Assembly: GCA_002727535.1 (NCBI GenBank)
Contig: PBXH01000046.1
Span: 1-9,835, forward strand
Source: Gammaproteobacteria bacterium
GTDB taxonomy: Bacteria > Pseudomonadota > Gammaproteobacteria > Magnimaribacterales > TMED112
DNA length: 9,835 nucleotides
Direction: 5' to 3'
Translations under genes and position numbers: made by a program
Notes under the pieces: model-generated
Databases searched by the model: none
The model's input: only the letters and a program-made list of their open reading frames with translations
Told to the model about the DNA's origin: nothing
Part shown: positions 1-7,089 of the stretch, piece after piece
How positions within the stretch are numbered: the stretch's first letter is position 1
How the letters are laid out: each line of letters starts with the position of its first letter

Positions 1-49
1 GTAACTCCGCCTGACTGAGCATAAAATGCATTTTTCATGCCACTTATCT

Positions 50-55
50 TATACT
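50..55 (+). promoter_or_regulatory. Possible -10 element for mpl
   Basis: TATACT matches the sigma-70 -10 consensus at five of six positions and lies 21 bases before the chosen mpl ATG at 77, so transcription would start near 62. No convincing -35 element lies 15 to 18 bases upstream, and no Shine-Dalgarno sequence precedes the ATG. In such AT-rich DNA a five-of-six match can arise by chance, so this is a weak call. Confidence 0.3.
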
Positions 56-76
56 CCCTTTATTATAACTAAAAGT

Positions 77-1306
77 ATGAAAATTTTTTTTCTTGGAATA
101 GCAGGCACTTTCATGGGCAATCTTGCTCAAATGGCAAAAAATCAAGGTCACGAAGTTTTAGGAGTTGATGATAAAGTTTATGCTCCAATGTCCGAAGAAT
201 TAGAGAGCGCAGGAATTAATTTTTTTGAGGGATATACATCTAATAATTATCGTAATGCTGATTTATATGTAATTGGAAACACAATTTCTCGCAATAATGA
301 AATCCTAGAGCATATTTTAAAACACAAAAATAAGATAATTTCTGGTCCAGAATGGCTTTATAAAAATGTTTTAAATGATAAAAAGGTAATAGCAGTATCA
401 GGCACTCATGGCAAAACTTCAGTCACCTCAATGATTGCCCATGCTTTAACAGATAATGGAGAAAATCCAAGTTACTTAATAGCAGGAATTCCAAAAGGCT
501 TTAATAAATCATGGGATTTAACAGAATCTGATTATTTTGTGATAGAAGCAGATGAATATGACACTGCCTTTTTTGATAAAAAACCAAAATTCTTTCATTA
601 CAAGCCAGATATCCTAATAATTAACAATATTGAGTTTGATCATGCAGATATATATAAGAACATCGAAGAAATTGAGAAAAATTTTATTGAGCTTATAGAA
701 GGACTACCAAAAGAATCAAAAATTTATATAAATTCTTCTGGTATAAGACAATCTTTTTTAGAAACAATAAAAGAAAATATAAAAATTAAAGCAAAGATAG
801 AGATTTTTAATGCAGATGCAAAGGATATATATGAAATAAACAGAAATATAACTGTTAAAGGCCTCCAAGAAATTATTTCAGAAGGCAAAGTTAGAGAATC
901 TTTAAATAGCTATAAAGGTGTAAAAAGAAGATATGACACTATTTTTGATAGCGAATCACATAAAGTAATCGATGATTTTGCGCATCATCCAACAGCGATA
1001 AAAGAAACTATTAAAATTGCTAAGGAAGAGAATGAAGATGTAGCTCTAATTGTAGAATTAGGCTCCAACTCTATGAGAAAAGGCATACATGATGATGCTC
1101 TTATTGAAATTTTTAAAGAAAATCATTCTTATGTAGTAAGTGCAAGCGAAGAGCAGCAAAAAAAATTTGCAGATTATGCAGAGCCATTAACAAAAAATGC
1201 CATTAAAAACCTATTACAGAAGAGCAATTCTAAAAAAACTATCTTGATGTGTGGAAATAAAAATTTTGAGGGTTTTCAGACACTTATACTTGATTCTTTA
1301 ATTTAA
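77..1306 (+). CDS. mpl: UDP-MurNAc:L-Ala-gamma-D-Glu-meso-DAP ligase (murein tripeptide ligase Mpl)
   Basis: Mpl attaches the recycled tripeptide L-Ala-gamma-D-Glu-meso-diaminopimelate to UDP-MurNAc in the cytoplasm, using ATP, and so returns turned-over wall peptide to synthesis. Visible Mur-ligase marks in the 409-residue protein are the N-terminal nucleotide-fold motif GIAGTFMGNLAQMA (about 7-20), the P-loop GTHGKT (109-114), EADEYDTAFFDK (157-168), NNIEFDHAD (183-191), KRR (283-285) and DDFAHHP (299-305). The EYD-AFFDK and EFDHAD versions are typical of Mpl rather than MurC. An in-frame ATG at 26 would add 17 residues ahead of the nucleotide fold; I chose 77 because MKIFFLGIAG aligns with the family N-terminus. 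The protein is shorter than E. coli Mpl (about 457 residues), mostly between residues 210 and 280, where the usual HNxxN motif is not recognisable. It is followed by rsfS after 18 bases. Confidence 0.93.
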   Translation: MKIFFLGIAGTFMGNLAQMAKNQGHEVLGVDDKVYAPMSEELESAGINFFEGYTSNNYRNADLYVIGNTISRNNEILEHILKHKNKIISGPEWLYKNVLNDKKVIAVSGTHGKTSVTSMIAHALTDNGENPSYLIAGIPKGFNKSWDLTESDYFVIEADEYDTAFFDKKPKFFHYKPDILIINNIEFDHADIYKNIEEIEKNFIELIEGLPKESKIYINSSGIRQSFLETIKENIKIKAKIEIFNADAKDIYEINRNITVKGLQEIISEGKVRESLNSYKGVKRRYDTIFDSESHKVIDDFAHHPTAIKETIKIAKEENEDVALIVELGSNSMRKGIHDDALIEIFKENHSYVVSASEEQQKKFADYAEPLTKNAIKNLLQKSNSKKTILMCGNKNFEGFQTLILDSLI

Positions 1307-1316
1307 GCTTTATAAT
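1290..1316 (+). promoter_or_regulatory. Candidate sigma-70 promoter for the rsfS operon
   Basis: A perfect TATAAT at 1311-1316 follows TTGATT at 1290-1295 (four of six to the -35 consensus) with a 15-base spacer, slightly short of the usual 16 to 18. It overlaps the end of mpl and the only intergenic gap inside the plus-strand block. A start 6 to 8 bases after TATAAT would fall at about 1322-1324, directly before the rsfS ATG at 1325, giving an almost leaderless mRNA. No Shine-Dalgarno sequence is visible, which fits that reading. It would let the rsfS-dacA genes be transcribed separately from mpl. AT-richness makes chance matches common. Confidence 0.45.
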
Positions 1317-1324
1317 TCAATTAA

Positions 1325-1669
1325 ATGGCGCCAAAATCTCAATCTGCTAAACAAATTAAGAATTTATGTGTAATAGCTTTGGAAGAATTAAAAGCTTTGA
1401 ATATAAATGCTTTTGAAGTTGAAAAGATATCATCTTTTACTTCATATATTTTAATTGCTACAGGAACTTCTAATAGACATATTCAGTCTATAGCAAATAA
1501 GGTTATTGATAGTCTAAAAGACAATAAGATAAACATTTTAGGCACAGAAGGTGAAGAATCGAATGAGTGGATTTTAATTGATGCTGGCGATGTTCTTGTA
1601 AATGTCATGACTGAAGATTCAAGAGATCATTATGATCTTGAGTCATTATGGAATCGCGTAAAACAGTGA
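1325..1669 (+). CDS. rsfS: Ribosomal silencing factor RsfS
   Basis: RsfS (formerly YbeB/Iojap) binds ribosomal protein uL14 on the 50S subunit and blocks joining with 30S, lowering translation when nutrients are scarce. The 114-residue product is slightly longer than E. coli RsfS (105). It carries the family pattern along its length: an N-terminal helix, the strand leading into ATGTSNRHIQSIA (about 45-57), LGTEGEESNEWILIDAGDVLVNVM (split here for reference: LGTEGEESNEWI then LIDAGDVLVNVM, about 71-94), and the ending SRDHYDLESLW. It is the first gene after the likely promoter at 1311-1316 and sits directly before rlmH, a pairing conserved across many bacteria. Its stop overlaps the preferred rlmH start in a GTGA arrangement. 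The 18 bases upstream contain no visible ribosome binding site. Confidence 0.95.
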   Translation: MAPKSQSAKQIKNLCVIALEELKALNINAFEVEKISSFTSYILIATGTSNRHIQSIANKVIDSLKDNKINILGTEGEESNEWILIDAGDVLVNVMTEDSRDHYDLESLWNRVKQ

Positions 1670-2124
1670 TTAAAGTAAAGTTAATTTATATTAAAAATAA
1701 TAAAACAAAGTACATTCAAGATTTTGAGAATGATTTGATAAATAGAATGAGAAGCTTAATAGATATAACAATGATTCCGATATCACATAAGAAAAAATTT
1801 AGTTCTAATGATGAATTAATAAAATACGAAGGAGAGCTTATAAGCAAGGAATTAAAAGATAACTGTATTTTTTATTGTTTCGATAAAAAAGGAAGCAAAT
1901 TTAGCTCAGAAGAATTTTCGGAGCTCATTTTCTCGCAAAACCAAATTATAAATTTCATAATTGGAGGAGCATATGGAATTTGTGAAAAAATTAAAATGAA
2001 GGCAAGTAAGATAATTTCATTCTCAGATATGGAATTTTCACATGAAATTTTTAGATTAATGGCTCTAGAACAAATTTATAGAGCAAAGTGCATATACACC
2101 AATCATCCTTATCACCAAAATTGA
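1666..2124 (+). CDS. rlmH: 23S rRNA (pseudouridine1915-N3)-methyltransferase RlmH
   Basis: RlmH is a small SPOUT-fold methyltransferase that uses S-adenosylmethionine to methylate N3 of pseudouridine 1915 in helix 69 of 23S rRNA, acting on assembled 70S ribosomes. The 152-residue product shows the SAM-binding loop IIGGAYGI (about 98-105) and the C-terminal family signature LEQIYRA followed by YTNHPYH (about 134-150). I prefer the GTG at 1666 because it overlaps the rsfS TGA as GTGA and gives the usual N-terminus MIKVKLIYI. An in-frame ATG at 1648 would add six residues and overlap rsfS by 22 bases. Usual family length is about 155, so either is possible. The 3' end overlaps mrdA by 37 or 4 bases, depending on which mrdA start is used. 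Confidence 0.93.
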   Translation: MIKVKLIYIKNNKTKYIQDFENDLINRMRSLIDITMIPISHKKKFSSNDELIKYEGELISKELKDNCIFYCFDKKGSKFSSEEFSELIFSQNQIINFIIGGAYGICEKIKMKASKIISFSDMEFSHEIFRLMALEQIYRAKCIYTNHPYHQN

Positions 2125-3908
2125 AAGATAATAGATACTCAATTTATCGAGGAAGAACTAGACTTCTTCTAGCTTTATTTATTTTGATTTTAGCTGTATC
2201 TACCGGCAGATTTTTTTATTTACAGATAATTAAAGGAGGAGAGCTAAGAGATTTAAGAGAGCAAAATATAAATGATTTTGAGTACATTTACCCAAAAAGA
2301 GGGAGAATTTTATCAAGTGATGGAGTGGTGCTTGCTGAAGATAGAAAAATATATTCAATTGCCATAGATCTAGAGCAAAAACCAAGTGAAAGGTCAATAG
2401 AGGTTTTTGCAAATATCTTTTCTGATAAAACTGATTTTGAATCTGTTAAATCAAAAGTAGAACAATCATTAAAATTTAGACGCTCTGATATTGTCCTAAC
2501 TAAAATAGGTCAAGAAGAGTTAGCTAAGTTTCTCGTGAGAGGCGAAGATTTAATTGGTTTTTCTATTGTTGAAGATTATGAAAGACAGTATGACCCTCAT
2601 CCATCATTTTTTCATGTATTAGGACATATGGGATACCTGAATCAATCTGATATAGATCATTTTTCTCCAAAAATTGATGGATACAATCCAAAGTTATGGA
2701 GAAAGGTTGGTAAATCAGGGATTGAAAGAGTATATGAAAATGAACTACAAGGTAAGCATGGAACAAAATTCTTTCAAAGAAATGCAAGAGGAGATAGAAG
2801 AGTTATAACTGATCAAGAGCCTTTTTCTGAAGGAAATGAAATTCGACTCTCTATAGATTATTCAGCTCAAAAATTAGCTTATGAATTAATGCAAAATAAT
2901 AAAGGTTCAATTGTTGTTATAGATTTAAAAGATTTTAGCATTCCAGTTGCTGTCAGCACTCCATCAATAAGCGCTAATGATTTAAGAGGAATATCTACTG
3001 CTCAATATCAAGAGCTTTTAAATGATCCCTCTAGACCTCTTTTTAACCGAGCATTTATGGGGCTATATCCGCCTGGCTCTTCTATAAAGCCGTTATTTGC
3101 AACATTTGCTTTAAGCAACGCATATACCACTTGGGAAGAAACAATATTTGATGATGGTTTTTTTCGATTTGAAGAAGAACAGAGAGTTTTTAATGCATGG
3201 AAGGAAGGCGGACATGGCTATACAGATCTAAGTAAAGCCTTAATAGAAAGCTCTAACCCTTTTTTTATGAATTTATCTGTTAAATATGAGAAGTCTAAAT
3301 TTGTTGAACTATTAGAATCATCGTCATTTGGATCAAAATTATGTGAAGACTGTTACCCTCATCAATATAGCCCTTTAATTAATGATTCATGGAAAAGAAA
3401 AAATTTTGGTAAAGATCTTTTCAAAGGAGATTTTATAAATCTAGGTATAGGACAAGGCTATATGCTTACTACGCCATTGCATCTTTCACTGATTGCAGGA
3501 ATATTAGCATCTAAAGGGCAATATAAACTTCCGTATTTAGCAAAAAGCAATAGTTTAGAATTTTCAATAAATGTTGATATAGGAGAAGCAGATTGGGTAA
3601 AACTAAATCAAGCATTAATTGACGTTGTTTATTCATCAAATGGCACTGGTTATAGGATTAATGCTGGCAATTTGAATTTAGCAGGCAAAAGTGGCACTGC
3701 TCAAGTTGTTGATATTAGTTCAAGAGAAGAATACGACGAAGTTAGAGAAAATATAAATTTAAGAGATCATGCAATATTTATTGGGTATGCTCCTTTTGAT
3801 GACCCAAGGTATTCAATAGCTGTCATCGTTGAAAATGGAGAAAGTGGAGGTAGAGTAGCAGGCCCAATTGCTCGAGATGTACTAAAGGAGTTATTAGATG
3901 ACATTTGA
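2088..3908 (+). CDS. mrdA: Peptidoglycan D,D-transpeptidase MrdA (penicillin-binding protein 2)
   Basis: PBP2 is the elongation-specific class B transpeptidase that cross-links new peptidoglycan in the Rod complex with RodA, MreB, MreC and MreD. With the GTG start the protein has 606 residues: a short cytoplasmic tail, one membrane anchor (about 24-46), a periplasmic pedestal region, and a transpeptidase domain from about 270. Catalytic motifs are SxxK in YPPGSSIKP (Ser331, Lys334), SSN (388-390) and KSGTAQ (534-539); GIGQGY (453-458) is also typical. No ATG lies near the N-terminus. GTG at 2088 has a weak AGAG upstream and overlaps rlmH by 37 bases. TTG at 2121 forms a TTGA overlap with the rlmH stop and removes 12 residues, and is a real alternative. 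The only two cysteines form CEDC at 419-422. The distal end overlaps rodA by 11 bases. Confidence 0.95.
   Translation: MHIHQSSLSPKLKDNRYSIYRGRTRLLLALFILILAVSTGRFFYLQIIKGGELRDLREQNINDFEYIYPKRGRILSSDGVVLAEDRKIYSIAIDLEQKPSERSIEVFANIFSDKTDFESVKSKVEQSLKFRRSDIVLTKIGQEELAKFLVRGEDLIGFSIVEDYERQYDPHPSFFHVLGHMGYLNQSDIDHFSPKIDGYNPKLWRKVGKSGIERVYENELQGKHGTKFFQRNARGDRRVITDQEPFSEGNEIRLSIDYSAQKLAYELMQNNKGSIVVIDLKDFSIPVAVSTPSISANDLRGISTAQYQELLNDPSRPLFNRAFMGLYPPGSSIKPLFATFALSNAYTTWEETIFDDGFFRFEEEQRVFNAWKEGGHGYTDLSKALIESSNPFFMNLSVKYEKSKFVELLESSSFGSKLCEDCYPHQYSPLINDSWKRKNFGKDLFKGDFINLGIGQGYMLTTPLHLSLIAGILASKGQYKLPYLAKSNSLEFSINVDIGEADWVKLNQALIDVVYSSNGTGYRINAGNLNLAGKSGTAQVVDISSREEYDEVRENINLRDHAIFIGYAPFDDPRYSIAVIVENGESGGRVAGPIARDVLKELLDDI
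3885..3890 (+). promoter_or_regulatory. Shine-Dalgarno sequence for rodA
   Basis: AAGGAG lies inside the 3' end of mrdA, seven bases before the rodA ATG at 3898. It supports that start although the two genes overlap by 11 bases, and suggests independent re-initiation rather than pure stop-start coupling. It is one of only two strong sites of this kind I found at the gene starts. Confidence 0.7.
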
Positions 3909-4974
3909 TTTAAGAACTACAATATTAGTTTTTTCTTTGGCGCTCATAATATTAATGGGCTCTCTTACTGTTTATTCAGTCACTTCAATTGATGTCTACT
4001 ATTTTTTTAGGTTTTTATTGATAAGCATCTTTGCAGTTCTTCTGGTAACACTTATTTTTAATCAGATAAACCTTAATAGAATACTTTCTGTCGGCTGGGT
4101 TCTTTTTGTTCTTAACATAATTATTGTTTTAAGTGTTGAGCTTTTTGGAAGTGAAATAAAGGGATCAAAGAGATGGATTGATTTCGGTTTTTTAAGTCTT
4201 CAACCCTCAGAATTTATGAAGATTACATTTGCACTGTTCGTTATCCAATATTTAAGATTTTATAGTTTTCAATTTAACACGTTCAGAAGCTTTTTCTTAT
4301 TAGGCGTCTTATTCCTATCAGCTATTCCTATTATTATCCAACCAGATTTAGGAACAGGCTTGGTTTATGTATTGTTAGGTTTGATGCTTTTATTTATATG
4401 CGGTATGAATAAATTTTATTTTATTAGTATGGCTATCTTTGGAATATTATTATCTCCAATTATTTATAGTTTTGGATTAACTGCATATCAAAAAAGTAGA
4501 ATAATAAGTTGGTTTTCTTCTGATCAAACCTTATCTGAAAAATGGAACATATTGCAGTCAGAAATTAGCATAGGGTCTGGTGGAATTTTTGGAGAAGGAT
4601 TTCTTAATAGCAAACAAAATGAATTCAATTTTCTACCTGAAGCAGATACAGATTTTATATTTTCAATTTATGCAGAACAATTTGGATTTTTAGGCGTATT
4701 AATTATCTTTATTTTAGTTGGTCTTTTTATCTTATTGGCAACAATTATTTCAATGGAACAAAAAAGACTTACAGATGATTTATCACCATATTTTTTAGGA
4801 ACTTATTTTTCTTTAGTTATAGGTTTCAGCTTTCTACTAAACATATTAATGGTTAGTGGCTTAATACCTGTAGTAGGGCTTCCTTTACCTTTTTTCACTA
4901 AGGGCGGCTCATCTCTGTTATGCTTTTCTATAATGATTGGTTTGATTTTTTCATCAAGGAGTTTTTTAAGATGA
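3898..4974 (+). CDS. mrdB: Peptidoglycan glycosyltransferase RodA (SEDS family, MrdB)
   Basis: RodA polymerises lipid II into glycan strands in the inner membrane and pairs with PBP2, which is encoded immediately upstream. The 358-residue protein is close to E. coli RodA (370) and is almost wholly hydrophobic, with about ten membrane segments. SEDS marks are KGSKRWIDFG with LQPSEFMKI (89-109), QPDLGTGL (148-155), IGSGGIFGEGF (225-235), LPEADTDFIF (246-255) and GLPLPFFTKGGSS (327-339). Asp252 in TDF corresponds to the catalytic aspartate of E. coli RodA (Asp262). The family usually has a tyrosine where FTKGGSS has lysine. A good AAGGAG precedes the ATG. The stop overlaps the mltB start as ATGA, a classic coupled junction. 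FtsW is the main paralogue, but adjacency to mrdA favours RodA. Confidence 0.95.
   Translation: MTFDLRTTILVFSLALIILMGSLTVYSVTSIDVYYFFRFLLISIFAVLLVTLIFNQINLNRILSVGWVLFVLNIIIVLSVELFGSEIKGSKRWIDFGFLSLQPSEFMKITFALFVIQYLRFYSFQFNTFRSFFLLGVLFLSAIPIIIQPDLGTGLVYVLLGLMLLFICGMNKFYFISMAIFGILLSPIIYSFGLTAYQKSRIISWFSSDQTLSEKWNILQSEISIGSGGIFGEGFLNSKQNEFNFLPEADTDFIFSIYAEQFGFLGVLIIFILVGLFILLATIISMEQKRLTDDLSPYFLGTYFSLVIGFSFLLNILMVSGLIPVVGLPLPFFTKGGSSLLCFSIMIGLIFSSRSFLR
4956..4961 (+). promoter_or_regulatory. Shine-Dalgarno sequence fixing the mltB start
   Basis: AAGGAG lies nine bases before the ATG at 4971. This site and the ATGA overlap with the rodA stop favour 4971 over an in-frame non-ATG codon at 4920, which would add 17 residues before the signal peptide. 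Confidence 0.65.
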
Positions 4975-5954
4975 TAAGACTATTTTTATTGTTATTTTCG
5001 TTCAGCATTTTCTCAGATATTCTAGAACGAGATGATATTAATGAGTTCATTAATATGGCAGTCGAAAATTCAGATCTAAGCAGGGCTGAAATAATTGATT
5101 ACTTAAAAGATGCAGAATCATCCAAAAGAGCTGTACAAGCTCGAAGCAATCAGCCAGAAGTAAAAGCAACATGGGACGATTATTTAACTAAAAGGGTCAC
5201 ATCAAGAAGAATTGGCAATGGAGTTAAGTTTCTAAAAGATCATATTGATATATTTGAATCAGTAGAAAAAGATTATGGCATTTCAAAGTTTTATATTGCA
5301 TCAATAATTGGAATGGAAACTAATTACGGCACTTATTATGGTTCTTATAACCCTTTAGATACAATTTTTACCAGAGCATTTGAGCCGAATAGTAATTTTT
5401 GGCAAAAAGAATTGATTCAACTATTTATCTTGTCTAAAAGATATAACTTAAATCCAAAAAAAATAAAAAGTTCATGGTCTGGCGCAATTGGTCTAGGCCA
5501 ATTTATACCTTCTAGTTACAATGCTTATGGTGTGGACTATGATCTTAATGGAATTGTTGATTTATTAGGTTCGAAGGAAGATGGTATCGCAAGTGTTGCT
5601 AATTACTTGCAGGCTAACGGTTGGGTAAAAGGAAAAACTGCTGCAATTCAAATTGATTTTAATGGAAATTTTACCAACTTAAACGAAGATCAGATAAATG
5701 AGCTAGATTTGCCATTTGAGCTTAATAATTTTAGAACAAAAATTTATGCTGAAGAGCTAAAGAAGGTTGGATTTAATTTTGAGGAAGAATATTTATCTTT
5801 AGTTTCACCTATTCTTGTTCAACAAAAAGATTCAACTAAACTTTATTTAGGATTTGACAATTTTAGGGTTATAACTAAATATAATCGAAGTAGTAAATAT
5901 GCTTTAGCTGTTCATCAGCTTGCAATGGAGATTTCAAAGAAATTTTATGAATAA
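4971..5954 (+). CDS. mltB: Lytic murein transglycosylase, MltB/SltB family
   Basis: This enzyme cleaves the MurNAc-GlcNAc bond in the periplasm and leaves 1,6-anhydro ends. The 327-residue protein opens with a hydrophobic signal segment (about 2-15). The catalytic glutamate is Glu116 in IIGMETNYG, followed by GAIGLGQFIPSSY (171-183) and an EF-hand-like calcium loop DYDLNGIVD (189-197), then SVANYLQANGWVKG (208-221) and a C-terminal RYNRS-like segment KYNRSSKYALAV. E. coli MltB is an outer-membrane lipoprotein, but this protein contains no cysteine at all, so it cannot be lipid anchored that way and resembles soluble Pseudomonas SltB1. The position between rodA and dacA matches the Pseudomonas order rodA-sltB1-rlpA-dacC, except that rlpA is absent. 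It overlaps dacA by eight bases. The family is clear; the symbol is approximate. Confidence 0.9.
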   Translation: MIRLFLLLFSFSIFSDILERDDINEFINMAVENSDLSRAEIIDYLKDAESSKRAVQARSNQPEVKATWDDYLTKRVTSRRIGNGVKFLKDHIDIFESVEKDYGISKFYIASIIGMETNYGTYYGSYNPLDTIFTRAFEPNSNFWQKELIQLFILSKRYNLNPKKIKSSWSGAIGLGQFIPSSYNAYGVDYDLNGIVDLLGSKEDGIASVANYLQANGWVKGKTAAIQIDFNGNFTNLNEDQINELDLPFELNNFRTKIYAEELKKVGFNFEEEYLSLVSPILVQQKDSTKLYLGFDNFRVITKYNRSSKYALAVHQLAMEISKKFYE

Positions 5955-7089
5955 GATCAAATTTATATTTCTAACCTTTCTAAGTATTAATTTATCTGCT
6001 GCAATACCAAACCCGCCTGATCTAGGTGTAGGTAGTTATATTCTTTATGAACCAAATACTAAGAAAATTTTAGCAAGCTTTAATGCTGATGCTCCTGTTG
6101 AGCCTGCTAGTTTAACGAAACTTATGACAAGCTATGTGGTTGCCGATTATATAAAAGAGGATTTTATAGATTTAACTGATACTCCAAAGATCTCAATAAA
6201 TGCATGGAAAACACCTGGTTCCAGAATGTTCATTAGAGAGAGCACTAAAGTACCAGTTTCAGAATTAATCAAAGGAATGATTATTCAATCAGGTAATGAT
6301 GCAAGTGTAGCTTTAGCAGAGCATGTAGCAGGAAGCGAAGAGAATTTTGCGTATTTAATGAATGAATATGCTAGAGAACTAGGAATGGAAAATACTTCTT
6401 TTAATAATGCTTCAGGATTACCCGATCCACTGAATGTAACATCTGCTAATGACCTAGCAATATTAACGGGAGAATTAATTAAAAATTTTCCAGATCACTA
6501 TAGACATTATTCTCAAAAATCTTTTACTTATGCAGGCATACTGCAAAAAAACAGAAATCAACTTTTATGGAGAGATAATACTAGTGTAACTTTTGATGGT
6601 GTCAAAACAGGTTATACCGAATCAGCAGGGTACTGTCTTGTAGGATCTGCTGTCAAAGATGGCATGAGATTAGTTGCAGTCGTTTTGGGTAGTGAAGACG
6701 ATAAAAGATTTAATGATGTATCTAATTTAATGGTATATGGATTTAGATATTTTAAAACAGAAAAGCTGTTTGAAAAAAATGAACCTCTTAAATCAGTTCA
6801 AGTTATTGCAGGCAAAAAAGATAACATAAATATAGGGATGCCTGAAGATGTTGTTCTAACATTGCAGAGAGATCAAAGGGATTCCCTAAGATATGAAGTA
6901 ACTGCTGATACAACAGTACTTGCTCCTATTAATTCAATGGATAAGGCAGGAACAGTGAAAGTATTTGATGGGGATAATAATATTATTTATGAATCTGATT
7001 TAATTTATTTAGAATCAGTTGAAGAACTAGGGTTCTTTCAAAGATTAATTGCGATTATCTGGAATTGGATTAAATCTCTATTTAATTAA
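5947..7089 (+). CDS. dacA: Serine-type D-Ala-D-Ala carboxypeptidase (PBP5/PBP6 type, DacA)
   Basis: This low-molecular-mass penicillin-binding protein removes the terminal D-alanine from pentapeptide stems and so limits cross-linking. The 380-residue protein has a signal peptide (about 1-19, likely cleaved near LSAA) and the three active-site motifs SLTK (55-58), SGN (115-117) and KTG (220-222), with the supporting NNASGLPDP (153-161). It ends in a PBP5-like C-terminal domain and an amphipathic helix (about 363-380, rich in Phe, Trp, Ile and Lys) that should tether it to the outer face of the inner membrane. I chose ATG 5947 because the signal peptide begins there; an in-frame upstream codon at 5920 adds nine residues. 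A weak AAAGA lies before it. Its TAA interlocks with the holA stop on the opposite strand, leaving no room for a terminator. It could equally be called dacC. Confidence 0.94.
   Translation: MNKIKFIFLTFLSINLSAAIPNPPDLGVGSYILYEPNTKKILASFNADAPVEPASLTKLMTSYVVADYIKEDFIDLTDTPKISINAWKTPGSRMFIRESTKVPVSELIKGMIIQSGNDASVALAEHVAGSEENFAYLMNEYARELGMENTSFNNASGLPDPLNVTSANDLAILTGELIKNFPDHYRHYSQKSFTYAGILQKNRNQLLWRDNTSVTFDGVKTGYTESAGYCLVGSAVKDGMRLVAVVLGSEDDKRFNDVSNLMVYGFRYFKTEKLFEKNEPLKSVQVIAGKKDNINIGMPEDVVLTLQRDQRDSLRYEVTADTTVLAPINSMDKAGTVKVFDGDNNIIYESDLIYLESVEELGFFQRLIAIIWNWIKSLFN
7069..7086. repeat. AT-only inverted repeat at the convergent junction
   Basis: ATTAAAT (7069-7075) and ATTTAAT (7080-7086) form a perfect 7-bp stem around a CTCT loop at the end of dacA. 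A second pair, ATTATCT (7054-7060) and AGATAAT (7092-7098), encloses it, so a nested structure is possible on both strands. The stems are A-T apart from one pair in the outer stem, and no T-run follows, so this is not a standard intrinsic terminator. In AT-rich DNA such repeats can arise by chance. Confidence 0.35.

Noticed and set aside
1..22. Minus-strand start of a divergent gene (ATG at 22-20 reading MLSQAEL to the edge).
   Set aside because: Only seven codons are visible and I recognise no family. The stretch is less AT-rich than the rest and could be coding, but it cannot be supported.
26..76. N-terminal extension of Mpl from an upstream ATG.
   Set aside because: The 17 extra residues precede the conserved nucleotide-fold start and overlap the possible -10 element; ATG 77 fits the family.
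2230..2787. Minus-strand open frames opposite mrdA (2230-2412 and 2563-2787).
   Set aside because: They lie wholly within the well-supported PBP2 gene, show no motif, and read as antisense shadows.
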